The position numbers and the translations under genes are program-made. Shown here one piece after another: positions 40,909 to 51,202 of a stretch of 64,000 nt of DNA. Origin of the DNA: Eubacteriaceae bacterium. Its GTDB lineage: Bacteria; Bacillota; Clostridia; Eubacteriales; Eubacteriaceae. The number at the start of each line of letters is the position of its first letter. Positions within the stretch are counted from its first letter, which is position 1. Where the stretch lies: the NCBI GenBank assembly GCA_012522805.1, contig JAAYJS010000020.1, positions 26,863 through 90,862 of the forward strand. Reading direction: 5' to 3'. Under the pieces are notes generated by a model, which saw only the letters and a list, made by a program, of their open reading frames with translations, was not told where the DNA came from and did no database searches.

Positions 40909-41352
40909 ATGTCTATGTATTGGGGACCGACAACATGGCTAGCCCTTAGTATTGTCTTTTTGATTGTCGAAATTGTCACAGTAGGTAACCTAATCTCTAT
41001 TTGGTTTTCCATAGGTGCCGCTTTGGCTTTCCTGGTACATATACTGGGAGGTTCCTTTGGATTACAAGTGGCGGTTTTTATCATAGTTTCTGTTGCACTT
41101 GCGGTTTTAACCAGACCATTGAGCAAGAAATTAATTGGAAAAAGAGCTTTAAAAACAGATGTCAATAGAATTATCGGAAGTACGGGAGTTGTGACTAAAA
41201 CCATTGATAACGTACACGGTAAAGGTACGATCGTGATCAACGGAATGGACTGGTCGGCCCGAAACGTTGACGGCGATCAAGTCATTTTAGAAAATACAGA
41301 AGTAGAAGTGATTCGACTGGATGGTGTAAAAGCCTTAGTTAGACAAAAGTAA
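40909..41352 (+). CDS. NfeD family membrane protein
   Basis: N-terminal TMs and C-terminal OB-like GSTGVVTKTIDNVHGKGTIVINGMDWSARNVDG; next to SPFH protein. Confidence 0.88.
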   Translation: MSMYWGPTTWLALSIVFLIVEIVTVGNLISIWFSIGAALAFLVHILGGSFGLQVAVFIIVSVALAVLTRPLSKKLIGKRALKTDVNRIIGSTGVVTKTIDNVHGKGTIVINGMDWSARNVDGDQVILENTEVEVIRLDGVKALVRQK

Positions 41353-41363
41353 AGGAGTTAAAT

Positions 41364-42254
41364 ATGCCCTTTGTATTGATTCTTATTATATTAGTTATTG
41401 TGCTCATTATCAGTAATTCGAGAATTGTTCCCCAAGCACACGCGCAAATCGTGGAGCGTTTAGGTGCTTACCACGCAACTTGGGGTACTGGTTTTCACAT
41501 TGCGATACCTATTATCGATAAAATTTCTAAAAAAATCAGTTTAAAAGAACATGTGTTGGATTTTCCACCACAGCCGGTTATTACAAAAGACAATGTCACC
41601 ATGCAAATTGACACGGTCATTTACATGCAAATTGTCGATCCCAGATATTATCGTTACGGGGTAGAGCAACCCTTAAAAGCGATCGAGAATTTGACTGCAA
41701 CCACCTTGAGAAACATCATCGGTGATTTGGAGCTGGACCAAACGTTGACATCTAGGGACACCATCAACACGAAAATGCGTGCCATCTTGGACGAAGCCAC
41801 AGACCCATGGGGTATTAAAATTAATCGTGTAGAGCTCAAAAATATTATGCCACCTGCGGAAATTCAAAACGCTATGGAACGTCAAATGAAGGCAGAGCGT
41901 GAACGTCGAGAAAAGATACTTCAAGCGGAAGGTGAGAAAAAATCAGCTATCCTGGTTGCGGAGGGTGAAAAAACCGCTGCAATTCTAAAAGCGGAAGCAG
42001 ATAAAGAAGCTAGAATTCGCATTGCAGAAGGGGAAGGTCAAGCGATCCTTACGGTTCAAAAAGCAACGGCAGAAGGGTTAAAAATGCTCAACGAAGCCAA
42101 TCCTCAGCAGAATATCGTTGCATTAAAGGGTTTGGAGGCTTTGGAAAAAGTTGCGGACGGTCAGTCCACAAAAATTATCATTCCTTCAGAACTTCAAAGC
42201 ATTGCTGGTTTAGCGACAGCAGCAGCAGAAATATTCAAAGATGCAAAGAAATAG
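41364..42254 (+). CDS. SPFH/stomatin/QmcA-like protein
   Basis: IVPQAHAQIVERLGAYHATWGTGFHIAIPIIDKISKKI; LRNIIGDLELDQTLTSRDTIN; coiled-coil AEGEKKSAI. Confidence 0.93.
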   Translation: MPFVLILIILVIVLIISNSRIVPQAHAQIVERLGAYHATWGTGFHIAIPIIDKISKKISLKEHVLDFPPQPVITKDNVTMQIDTVIYMQIVDPRYYRYGVEQPLKAIENLTATTLRNIIGDLELDQTLTSRDTINTKMRAILDEATDPWGIKINRVELKNIMPPAEIQNAMERQMKAERERREKILQAEGEKKSAILVAEGEKTAAILKAEADKEARIRIAEGEGQAILTVQKATAEGLKMLNEANPQQNIVALKGLEALEKVADGQSTKIIIPSELQSIAGLATAAAEIFKDAKK

Positions 42255-42269
42255 ATTTTACATTCTATG

Positions 42270-42299
42270 CCCTCTGTAGTAAAATACAGGGGGTTTTTT
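42270..42299 (+). terminator. Intrinsic terminator
   Basis: ccctctgta gtaaaa tacaggggg followed by tttttt. Confidence 0.8.
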
Positions 42300-42355
42300 G
42301 ATGAACAGAAAATTGGAAATGTGCCATTGCAAATGAGGGTTATAAGGTAGGTAGG

Positions 42356-42922
42356 ATGGGTAAAGCAGCGAGGAAAAGAGCGTATATATTAGAAAAGGCC
42401 AAGGGCGTTTTTATGGAAAAAGGTTTCATTGCCGTGACCATGAAAGACATCGTCGATGCCTGTAATATCAGTAGAGGAGGCCTATACCTGTACTTTTCTT
42501 CCACAGAAGAGGTGTTCCTAGCTTTATTTTTAAGGGAAGCGGAATACGAACAACAACGTATGGAAATTGCTATTTGGGAAAACTTACCGGCAAAAGAGAT
42601 CTTGTTGGACTATTTAGAAAAAAGAAAAAAGTTGATTTTAAAAAAGAGCCCCTCCTTAACCCAAGCCGGCCACGAATTTTTAACCCGTAATTCGGATGCC
42701 CAAATGATTAAAAAGTGGCAATTTGACGGAATTGCAGAAATGCTCAGAGGCCTGATCCTTTACGGTATCCAAACAAAGGAATTTAAACAGGTGGATGCAG
42801 GCACATGGGCACGTCATATCGCCTTATTTTTATATGGGTTGGAATTAACAGCCCAGTCTTTAGATCTGCACGAAGGCATCGTCGATGAACAAATCAACTT
42901 TACCATACGCGGGTTGGTTTGA
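42356..42922 (+). CDS. TetR/AcrR family regulator
   Basis: RAYILEKAKGVFMEKGFIAVTMKDIVDACNISRGGLYLYFSSTEEVFLALF. Confidence 0.92.
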   Translation: MGKAARKRAYILEKAKGVFMEKGFIAVTMKDIVDACNISRGGLYLYFSSTEEVFLALFLREAEYEQQRMEIAIWENLPAKEILLDYLEKRKKLILKKSPSLTQAGHEFLTRNSDAQMIKKWQFDGIAEMLRGLILYGIQTKEFKQVDAGTWARHIALFLYGLELTAQSLDLHEGIVDEQINFTIRGLV

Positions 42923-43084
42923 TAAATCGCAATCATCCATTGATGATGAGATCTACTACCATTGGCATGCGTAGAGGTTTTCACTTTTACAATAAGCACC
43001 GTAAGAAAAAAATTAAAATATTTATCAGAGTCGCTTGTTATACTGAGAAAAAGGCATCCGGTTCTTAAAGTAAAGGAGAAAAAA

Positions 43085-44455
43085 ATGAAATACGATGCAA
43101 TTATAATAGGTTTTGGAAAAGGCGGAAAAACACTGGCCGGTTTATTGGGAAACAAAGGAAAAAAAGTCGCCGTTATTGAAGAATCCAAAAAAATGTATGG
43201 TGGTACTTGCATCAATGTAGGGTGTTTACCGACAAAATCCTTAGTAAAAAATGCAGATTTGGCAGCAGAAATCAAAGAAACCGATTTTCAAAAAAAGAAG
43301 ACCCGTTACCGTGATGCCATTGCCGAAAAAAATGCTCTGACCGCCATGTTGAGAAAAAAGAATTACGATAAATTGGCGTCTATTCCCACAGTGGATATCA
43401 TCGATGGAAAAGCAAGTTTTAAAGATGCACATCATGTTACCGTTCAAACTGAAGAAGATGCTTTAACTTTAAAAGGGGAAAAGATTTTTATTAATACCGG
43501 TTCGATACCCTTTGTGCCACCCATTCCGGGTGTGGAAGGAAACCCCCATGTCTTTGTCAGTGAATCTTTACTGGATTATGAAGAATTACCCCAAAAGCTA
43601 ACGATTATAGGAGGCGGTTTTATTGGATTGGAATTTGCTGCCAGCTATGCAGCTTTTGGTAGCGATGTAACCGTCATAGAAGGTGCAGAAACCTTTATCG
43701 CAAGGGAAGATCGGGACCTTGCCCAAAACATTCAGGAAAGCTTAGAAAAAAAGGGCGTAAAAATTCTAGTCCATGCAAAAACTTTAAAAATTGAAGAGGA
43801 CTCTGTAATCTACTCCCAGAATGGCGTAGAAGAAACGATAACGGAAACGAAAATATTGATTGCAACCGGGCGTAAACCCAATTCTGCGGAATTAAAGCTC
43901 GAAAATGCCGGTGTCAAAACCGATGAAAGAGGTTTGATTATTGTAGATGATTTAATGAAAACCAATGTGGACCATATTTGGGCAATGGGAGATGTCGCTT
44001 CCGTTCTACAATTTACCTATATTTCCTTAGATGATTATAGAATTGTAGCCTCTCAAGTGGTCGATGGGATCCAACCCTATAAGCGCACCGACAGAAAAAA
44101 CGTACCCAATTCCGCTTTCTTATCTCCGACTTTTTCCAGAGTCGGATTGACAGAAGCGGAAGCTCAAGCACAAGGTTTGGACTATAGAATCTATAAGATG
44201 CCGGCAGCGGCAATTCCAAAAGCCCAAGTCCTAAAAAAACCGATCGGTATGTTAAAAGCCATGGTAGATAACAAAACAAATCACATACTGGGCTGTGTTC
44301 TCTTTTGTGAAGAATCTCACGAGATGATCAACATTGTAAAACTGGCAATGGACGCAAAGCTTGGCTTTGAAGTGTTGAGGGATAATATTTACACTCATCC
44401 AACCATGAGCGAAGGGCTTAACGATTTATTTACCGAAGCATTCCGAGTTCAATAA
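43085..44455 (+). CDS. FAD-dependent pyridine nucleotide-disulfide oxidoreductase, RclA/hypothiocyanous-acid-reductase-like
   Basis: IIGFGKGGKTLAGLLG; MYGGTCINVGCLPTKSLV redox-active CxxxxC; C-terminal dimerisation domain; start ATG 43085. Confidence 0.85.
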   Translation: MKYDAIIIGFGKGGKTLAGLLGNKGKKVAVIEESKKMYGGTCINVGCLPTKSLVKNADLAAEIKETDFQKKKTRYRDAIAEKNALTAMLRKKNYDKLASIPTVDIIDGKASFKDAHHVTVQTEEDALTLKGEKIFINTGSIPFVPPIPGVEGNPHVFVSESLLDYEELPQKLTIIGGGFIGLEFAASYAAFGSDVTVIEGAETFIAREDRDLAQNIQESLEKKGVKILVHAKTLKIEEDSVIYSQNGVEETITETKILIATGRKPNSAELKLENAGVKTDERGLIIVDDLMKTNVDHIWAMGDVASVLQFTYISLDDYRIVASQVVDGIQPYKRTDRKNVPNSAFLSPTFSRVGLTEAEAQAQGLDYRIYKMPAAAIPKAQVLKKPIGMLKAMVDNKTNHILGCVLFCEESHEMINIVKLAMDAKLGFEVLRDNIYTHPTMSEGLNDLFTEAFRVQ

Positions 44456-44526
44456 AACTCGTTTTAATGTATTGCTATAAAGTTCAACGACAAGTTGACC
44501 TTGCGTTTGTTGTGAAAGAATAAAAG

Positions 44527-44575
44527 AAAAAGATCTACATCTGAAGCGTTGATCAGATGTAGATCTTTTTTTATT
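44527..44575 (+). terminator. Strong (possibly bidirectional) terminator between convergent genes
   Basis: 18-bp perfect stem aaaaagatctacatctga/tcagatgtagatcttttt, 8-nt loop. Confidence 0.88.
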
Positions 44576-44608
44576 TGATTGTGGTTAGTAAGTTATCCCA
44601 CTTTAAAG

Positions 44609-45790
44609 TTATTCTATTATGTTTTGTTGTGGTGTTTTTAATTCGCGGTATAAAAAAGCCGAAATAAATGTCGTCAAGGGGATGGTAAAGAGAATGCCAA
44701 AACTACCGATCAAGGCTTGCAAACTCTCTACAATGATCAACTCCTGGTTCAGCAATGCCTCTAAGGAGCCGGAATGGACCATCATCAACAAGATTTGGGC
44801 CATAGATCCACCAATATAGGCTAAAATCAACGTGTTGGTCATGGTACCCATCATATCGCGGCCTATGGCAAATCCGGAGCGCACCAATTGTGCAAAACCG
44901 ACGTTATCTTTTCCTGTCGCCTTCACTTCGTACAATGCGGAGGCAATAGACATAGCGACGTCCATTACCGCACCCATTGCACCGATAATAATACTGGCAA
45001 ACACCACACCTCTTAAATCGATCTGGACATTGGGAAGCATGGTTAAGTAGTGGGCGGAATCGTCGATTAGACCTGAAATCATCAAAATTTTATTCAGCGT
45101 TAGAGTCATCAATCCTGCTACAAAAATGCCGCCAACACAGCCCAAAATAGAGACTAGATTTTTAATTGAAAATCGGTTGATGATTAAAAAAGTCATCACA
45201 ATGGCATAAACACAGGTGATGATGGACCACAAATAAATATTGTGTCCGTTGATAACCGAGGGTAAAAACACAAAAAATATGGACATCACCGTCAAGGCCA
45301 AGGTAACAATGGTATTGAAACCCTTGGTACCACCGAATAACAATAGAAAGAAAAAGAATACCAAAGCTAAGATGATGATGGTATTAAAACGTTGAAATTC
45401 GTAGAAAACCCAACGTACACCGTCTATACGGGACACCCCTTGAAAAATATAAATCTTATCTCCGGTTTTTACCTGAGAGTAATGGCTTTCCATGGATTCC
45501 ATGATGTGTTGCGTCGTACTGACGGTTTCACCGGCTCTATCTCCGTGGGTAAAGCGACTTTGAAACAACACCGTAACGTTTTTGCCGGTAGCGGTGTCAC
45601 TTAAGGCAGCTTCTTCTTTTACGTTGATAATGTCCGTTACTTCCGCTCTTTCAATACCTAAATCTTGACCGATAAAAAAATCTCCGTCTCCTTCGACGTA
45701 GCGATTACCGATGACGATTAACAGTGTAAAGAAAATGATCAATGCAAAATAAATGAATATGTTTTTAATAGATAGGGTTGGTCTTTTCAT
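44609..45790 (-). CDS. YibE/F-like multi-pass membrane protein
   Basis: LFGGTKGFNTIVTLALTVMSIFFVFLPSVINGHN; GAMGAVMDVAMSIASALYEV; start ATG 45790, so the ORF N-terminal extension over the tRNA is not coding. Confidence 0.88.
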   Translation of the reverse strand: MKRPTLSIKNIFIYFALIIFFTLLIVIGNRYVEGDGDFFIGQDLGIERAEVTDIINVKEEAALSDTATGKNVTVLFQSRFTHGDRAGETVSTTQHIMESMESHYSQVKTGDKIYIFQGVSRIDGVRWVFYEFQRFNTIIILALVFFFFLLLFGGTKGFNTIVTLALTVMSIFFVFLPSVINGHNIYLWSIITCVYAIVMTFLIINRFSIKNLVSILGCVGGIFVAGLMTLTLNKILMISGLIDDSAHYLTMLPNVQIDLRGVVFASIIIGAMGAVMDVAMSIASALYEVKATGKDNVGFAQLVRSGFAIGRDMMGTMTNTLILAYIGGSMAQILLMMVHSGSLEALLNQELIIVESLQALIGSFGILFTIPLTTFISAFLYRELKTPQQNIIE

Positions 45791-45813
45791 AAATAGTTCC
45801 CCAAAAAATAAAA

Positions 45814-45888
45814 TGGAGCGGAAGACGAGATTCGAACTCGCGACCCTCGCCTTGGCAAGGCGATGCTCTACCACTGAGCCACTTCCGC
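45814..45888 (-). tRNA. tRNA-Gly(GCC), CCA encoded
   Basis: Minus strand GCGGAAGTGGCTCAGTGGTAGAGCATCGCCTTGCCAAGGCG...CTTCCGCTCCA; anticodon GCC. Confidence 0.95.
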
Positions 45889-45895
45889 TTTTGCA

Positions 45896-45980
45896 TGGTG
45901 CGGATGAAGGGAGTCGAACCCCCACATCGTAAGATACTAGATCCTAAGTCTAGCGCGTCTGCCAATTCCGCCACATCCGC
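45896..45980 (-). tRNA. tRNA-Leu(TAG), CCA encoded
   Basis: Minus strand GCGGATGTGGCGGAATTGGCAGACGCGCTAGACTTAGGATCTAG...CATCCGCACCA; anticodon TAG. Confidence 0.95.
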
Positions 45981-46183
45981 TTATTTAATTTCGTACTTTG
46001 ATATGATACCAACCATCATTTGAAATGTCAAGTTTAAGTTGAAGAAATTGCAGTTTTTTCCCTAATGGCTCATTTACAAAGTAGCAATCGTTATTGGATT
46101 TAAGACAATTGTAGCTTCGGGAAGAAATAAGGCAGGCGCGAATCCGGTTGTGTTGTTCGTCCATGAGTGATGAACTTAAAGAA

Positions 46184-47065
46184 TTAGAGAATATTATTTT
46201 CTATTAGCCATTTTTTAATAAAAGCTAAAAACAGCTGAGAAGAAGCGGAAATAAAATGAGCATTGTTCGTAGCTAAAACGAGGTGACGATAGTAGCGCTC
46301 TTTAAAGGGACGTATGGCAACCTTGGCGTGATTGGGAATACTGGAAAGAAAAAAGTGTGAAAACACACTGACGCCAAATCCCGATTCAATAAACTTTAGA
46401 GCCACCATTTCGTCGTATAGCTCTAAGAAGTGTGCGGGTTCAACCTCTGCAGACTTAAAAATAGCACCAATTTCATAAGCAAACTTTTCTCCAGAAAGAA
46501 TGTATTGGGTATTTTTCAAATCATAAATGGAAACGGCAGGCTTGGACGTGAGGGGATGCTCCAAAGGCAAAACAACCATGAATTCGTCTTTGATGATTCT
46601 CTCATAACTAAAGTCTAAAACCGATTGCTCGGATGTAATGGCAATGTCTATGGAACCCTGTGACAAAAGTTGAAAAATTTCTTTTTGATTTCCGATAAAA
46701 ATCTTAAAATCAATTTGTGGGTATCTTTGTTTAAAAGCTTTTATCATTTGCGGAAGGTAGGCAATTGAAAAACTAAAAAACAAACCCAATCGAACCAGTC
46801 CCGTTTCTGATTTTGTTAGGGCATCGGAAATGCGTTTGAGTTTATCTTGTTCTTGGCTAATCACTCCTATAGAGTCGATAACATCTTGGGCAGCAGGAAT
46901 GAGCACCACGCCGGTGTTGGTGCGCTTAAAAATAGGAAAACCCATTTCCTCTTCAAAGGATTTGATGGCTTGACTGATGGCAGATTGACTGTAATTTAAA
47001 TTGAGGGCAGTTTTTGAAAAACTACCTGTTTTGCACACATCTAAGATGATGTCGTATTTGTTCAT
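46184..47065 (-). CDS. LysR family transcriptional regulator
   Basis: N-terminal wHTH FSKTALNLNYSQSAISQAIKSFEEEMGFPIFKRTNTGVVLIPAA; substrate-binding domain. Confidence 0.93.
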   Translation of the reverse strand: MNKYDIILDVCKTGSFSKTALNLNYSQSAISQAIKSFEEEMGFPIFKRTNTGVVLIPAAQDVIDSIGVISQEQDKLKRISDALTKSETGLVRLGLFFSFSIAYLPQMIKAFKQRYPQIDFKIFIGNQKEIFQLLSQGSIDIAITSEQSVLDFSYERIIKDEFMVVLPLEHPLTSKPAVSIYDLKNTQYILSGEKFAYEIGAIFKSAEVEPAHFLELYDEMVALKFIESGFGVSVFSHFFLSSIPNHAKVAIRPFKERYYRHLVLATNNAHFISASSQLFLAFIKKWLIENNIL

Positions 47066-47372
47066 GAATGGCTCCTCCTATCAAGGATGCTTTGAATACA
47101 ATCATAAAGTATTATTGTTTAGAATGTCTGAAAATGGCTAGATCTCTTGAAGACATGTAAGCAAGAGGAACAAGAAAAAGGGTTCGCGCATTGGCAGATG
47201 TCCGCAATAAGAAAACCTGATAACGACCTTTGTATAGGATGAATACAATAGCTTTTGACAGATATCAGTAAAAATGGTAACGGCTATAAGTCTTTCTCAA
47301 ACGGCGTTCATGCAATTTCATAGTATCCTATGATCAGTGGATCTTATCTAGAACAGATGACGGGGGCAAAAT

Positions 47373-48340
47373 ATGAAAATTTATACCGAAGAACAAGTTA
47401 AACAAATTATTGATGAAAAAAAGCTATTCCTTCCATTAGGGAAGCCTACAAAGATTGTATCGCAGGCAAAATTTATGCAGGAGATCGGATTATCTTGCCG
47501 ATTCGCGGAGAAGAAAACGTCGGACAGTGGTTAGTGGCCAATAGTTTGGACAAACCTTATTTTGGAATGAAATTTTCTTCTGTATTTCCCAAAAATCGGG
47601 AGCTGGGTCTACCGGTGACCATCTCTAAGATTTCTTTGTTTTCTGCTGAAACCGGAGTCATTCAAGCCATGCTCGATGCAGACTACTTAACGGCAATCAA
47701 AACAGGTGGTAGCGCTGCCGTTGCAACGGATTTAATGGCCAGAAAAGATGCAACCGTTTTAAGCATTATCGGTACGGGTCTCCAAGCGTATTCGCAGGTT
47801 CTCGCCATTCAAGAAGTTCGAAAAATTGAAAAACTCTATGTTTATGATCTCGATATCAGTCGTGCTCAAAACTTTGTCAAAATGATTGAAACGGCCCAAA
47901 ATCGACCATACGATTTAATCGCGACAAATTCTGCCGTAGAATGCGTTACCAACGCCGATATTCTTTGCACCTGTACGGCATCGAAGGTACCTGTATTTTC
48001 CGGTAAAGATTTAAAGTCGGGTACTCACATCAACGCCATCGGTTCCTTTACACCTTTTATGCAAGAAATCGATGCAGAGACGGTACAAAGGGCCAATAAA
48101 GTCATTACAGAACACGTGGAAGGTTTGTGGGATGCTGCGGGAGATATTTTAATTCCCTACAACGAGGGTAAAATTACTAAGGATAAAGTAACAGGTTCCG
48201 TCGGAGAGGTGCTGGTTGGAAGGGTCGTTGGAAGAGAAAACGATGACGAAATAACCCTATACGAAAGTGTCGGTTCCGCAGTATTGGATATTGCTTTGGC
48301 CATTGTTGTGTACGAACAATTGTCAACGCATCAACTATAA
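47373..48340 (+). pseudogene. Ornithine cyclodeaminase/mu-crystallin family protein, frameshifted near N-terminus
   Basis: ATG 47373 reads MKIYTEEQVKQIIDEK in frame 0; from 47423 frame 2 continues AIPSIREAYKDCIAGKIYAGDRIILPIRGEENVGQW and the rest of the family (IGTGLQAYSQVLAI). A 7-A run (47416-47422) is one A short. Confidence 0.85.
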
Positions 48341-48420
48341 GAGAAATGTTATCCATATTTTGGCACATTCATATCACGATATGGGTCCGTTGATGTTGCT
48401 TATAATGAAAGGAAAGAAAA

Positions 48421-49488
48421 ATGAGTTTTAAAAGATTTATCAATTGCGTTGAAACCCACGACGGCGAGCCGATGCGCGTCGTAACGGGTGGCGTCGGTCA
48501 CATTCCGGGTAATAGTGTATACGAAATGGCGGAGTATTTAAGAACACAGGACGATAGTCTCCGTAAATTTTTGTTGAGAGAGCCTAGGGGTTATCCGCCT
48601 ATGTGCTGCAATATTTTAGTTCCCCCAAAACACCCCGATGCAGCTGCGGGTTTTATCATTATGGAGCAAGTGGAATATCCCATGATGTCCGGTGGCAACA
48701 CTATTTCTGTAGCAACTGTTTTATTAGAAACCGGGATCATACCCTCCCATGAAGGTCTCAATGAATTTAACTTAGAAGCACCGGCAGGTTTAATCGGCAT
48801 CAAAGCTATGGTAGAAAACGGTAAAGTTACCGCCGTCACCTTTAAAAATGTGCCGGCCTTTGCAGAATACTTAGACAAAGAGATTGCGGTGCCACATATT
48901 GGACACGGGGTCGAAAAAGTTGTCGTGGATGTTGCCTGGGGCGGTATGTTTTATGTGATGGCTGATGTCAATCAGTTTCCATGGGTTCAGCTGATACCGG
49001 AACATGGTAGAGAAATCGCAAGAATTTCGTCTCTTATTTTAAAAGCAGCCCAAGATCAATTACCTGTAGAAAATCCGGATTACCCAGGTGTGGGCATCAC
49101 CATTTCACAATTGTTTAAATCTGTAGACGATGACCCGGAGGCGGATGTACGAAATGCAGTGACTGTGGCCAGTGGCGAAGTCGATTTCGATAACCCCGCC
49201 ACTTGGATCGGTGCACTGGATAGATGTGCCTGTGATACCGGGACTTGTGCAAGATTAGCGGCCATGCACGCTAAAGGTCAAATAAAAGTGGGCGGATCTT
49301 TCCGCAACAAAGGTGTATTGGACGTGGTATATAAAGGTGAGTGTTTGGAAGAAGTAGATTTTTATGGTAAAAAAGCGGTTATTCCTGCCATTACCGGACG
49401 TTCTTGGATCTATGGCTTTAACAATCTCATCTTAGATCCCACCGATCCTTTCCAAGAAGGCTTCACTGTAGGGGATATTTGGGCGTAA
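48421..49488 (+). CDS. Proline racemase superfamily protein (hydroxyproline epimerase/dehydratase-like)
   Basis: Second catalytic motif DRCACDTGTCARLA; first catalytic motif altered to MMSGGNTI; ITGRSWIYGFNNLILDPTDPFQEGFTVGDIW. Confidence 0.9.
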   Translation: MSFKRFINCVETHDGEPMRVVTGGVGHIPGNSVYEMAEYLRTQDDSLRKFLLREPRGYPPMCCNILVPPKHPDAAAGFIIMEQVEYPMMSGGNTISVATVLLETGIIPSHEGLNEFNLEAPAGLIGIKAMVENGKVTAVTFKNVPAFAEYLDKEIAVPHIGHGVEKVVVDVAWGGMFYVMADVNQFPWVQLIPEHGREIARISSLILKAAQDQLPVENPDYPGVGITISQLFKSVDDDPEADVRNAVTVASGEVDFDNPATWIGALDRCACDTGTCARLAAMHAKGQIKVGGSFRNKGVLDVVYKGECLEEVDFYGKKAVIPAITGRSWIYGFNNLILDPTDPFQEGFTVGDIWA

Positions 49489-49662
49489 TTTCGTCTTTAT
49501 CAACAACGAATTGTCAGCAATCAAAACAGCTGTTGCATTGAAAGAAATTTCTGCAACAGCTATTTTAGACTTGTTTAAAGCTATTGGCCGAATTCACAAA
49601 AAATGGTCTCAAGCGCTCTTGACAAGTTGGTATCAAAAAGATAAACTGATTAAACACTTTAT

Positions 49663-49748
49663 GCGAGAGTGTTGGAATAGGCAGACAAGCACGTTTCAGA
49701 GGCGTGTGTACTTCGTACGTGTGGGTTCGACTCCCATCTCTCGCACCA
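49663..49748 (+). tRNA. tRNA-Leu(CAG), CCA encoded
   Basis: GCGAGAG...CACGT TTCAGAG GCGTG...GGTTCGACTCCCATCTCTCGCACCA; anticodon CAG, long variable arm. Confidence 0.93.
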
Positions 49749-50032
49749 TTTAAAATATAAACAGGTAAAATGATCAAAGCCTGTAAAAGTTTCAACCCAA
49801 GTTTCAGATGGTTCAAAAAAGAGCCATTTTAAACTTGGGTTCTTTATTTTTTTGTCTAAGGCAACAGTTCTTCTAACTTGAGAGACATGTTATTATTACG
49901 TTTCGAAAAATAGCAAGAAAGTTTGTATCCATTGCTTTGAATTTGAATTGTAAAGCGACGCACATTCTATCTGCCTATAAAATGATTGTTTACTCCAATA
50001 AACAGTTGCAAAATTACAGTTTCACAGGTCGA

Positions 50033-50842
50033 TCATCTTTTAAAGCGCATCACCACTTGGTAGATGGACGGTTTCCTTTTAAACCAAGCTAAGGCCATAC
50101 GCAGCGACAAGGGCAAATGTTTGGTGTCGGGCAGAGCGCTGCCCAAATCGGTTATCAACTGATAGTCCTCGATGTTGGGGCTCCACTTGGCGATTTCGTA
50201 AGGATCTTTGACGATAAAATGCATTTCAGCATTGGTGATACCCTTTTTTTTGACAGATCTATTGGACATCTTAATCATGCTCGGGCATTCGTTATCGAAA
50301 CTGAAAACCCCACCGGGAAAGCGGGCACCAAGCTTTTGGATCAAATCTTTGACCTGATATTTGTGTAGGTAAAAAATAACCCCGGCGCTCAATAGTAGAA
50401 TGCCTTTGTCGGGATCAAATTGGACGGTGTCCATCCATCGGTCATCCAACATAGAGCAGGCTATATTTAAATTTCGTTCTGAAGTGGGTAAATAGGTTTC
50501 CCTTAAAGCAATGACCTCGGGAAAGTCTAAGCTGTAGTAGGTAATTTTACCATTATCCAAAACTTCAAATAAGGAATCCAACCCGGCACCTAAATTGACA
50601 ATGGTAGCTTCCGGGTGTTTGTAGATGAACTTCCGGGCAATTTTGACATTCAGTTGGTAGCGCATACCGTAGATGAAAGCAGGGAAGATACCTTGGTCTT
50701 TTTCTTTTAACAGCTTGGTATCAAATTTTGAAATTAAATGGGCAGAATGGGGATCATTAAAATATCGAGGCCATTTTTCTTGAGCCTTAACCCTTCCTAT
50801 CAAGGGCAACAAAAGAGTTTCTTGAGTTGTATTTTTTTTCAT
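50033..50842 (-). CDS. Class I SAM-dependent methyltransferase, LCM/TcmP-like
   Basis: IVNLGAGLDSLFEVLDNGKITYYSLDFPEVIALR; LLLSAGVIFYL; start ATG 50842. Confidence 0.85.
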   Translation of the reverse strand: MKKNTTQETLLLPLIGRVKAQEKWPRYFNDPHSAHLISKFDTKLLKEKDQGIFPAFIYGMRYQLNVKIARKFIYKHPEATIVNLGAGLDSLFEVLDNGKITYYSLDFPEVIALRETYLPTSERNLNIACSMLDDRWMDTVQFDPDKGILLLSAGVIFYLHKYQVKDLIQKLGARFPGGVFSFDNECPSMIKMSNRSVKKKGITNAEMHFIVKDPYEIAKWSPNIEDYQLITDLGSALPDTKHLPLSLRMALAWFKRKPSIYQVVMRFKR

Positions 50843-51202
50843 TCTTTTCTTCTTTCTATGGGAATAAATGATCGTTGAAGGTGAAACTATTCTACCATAT
50901 GTTAGCCCAATAAAACAAACTGAAACAGTTATCTGCACAGCTGGTTCATGACCGGTTCATCAATCAGTTTTGTGTCGGTTCTTAGCAAGGTATTGAGTCT
51001 TGATAAAATTTTAAAATGCCAATTGTCGTTCTAAATCAATATGAAAAACGGCGATATTATGCTATACTAATTTTGATAAGTTCAATTGATTATCCTTTAA
51101 CGGCAAACAAATTATGAGCTAAACAAAACAATTCTTTTGGCAGGAAGGGATCGTTTCCATTCCGGTGAGTCAGTGATGAACTGAAGAAAGAGAGGCACAA
51201 CT

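Noticed and set aside
45765-45974. 69-aa minus-strand ORF and the N-terminal extension of the YibE/F ORF
   Set aside because: Both read through tRNA-Gly/tRNA-Leu sequence; not coding
48421-49488. Calling the gene a true proline racemase
   Set aside because: The first catalytic Cys is not present (MSGGN instead of CGH), so racemase activity cannot be assumed
49511-49816. 80-aa plus ORF and 83-aa minus ORF
   Set aside because: Overlap tRNA-Leu(CAG); the peptide DGSRTHTYEVHTPLKRACLPIPTLSH is a typical spurious tRNA translation
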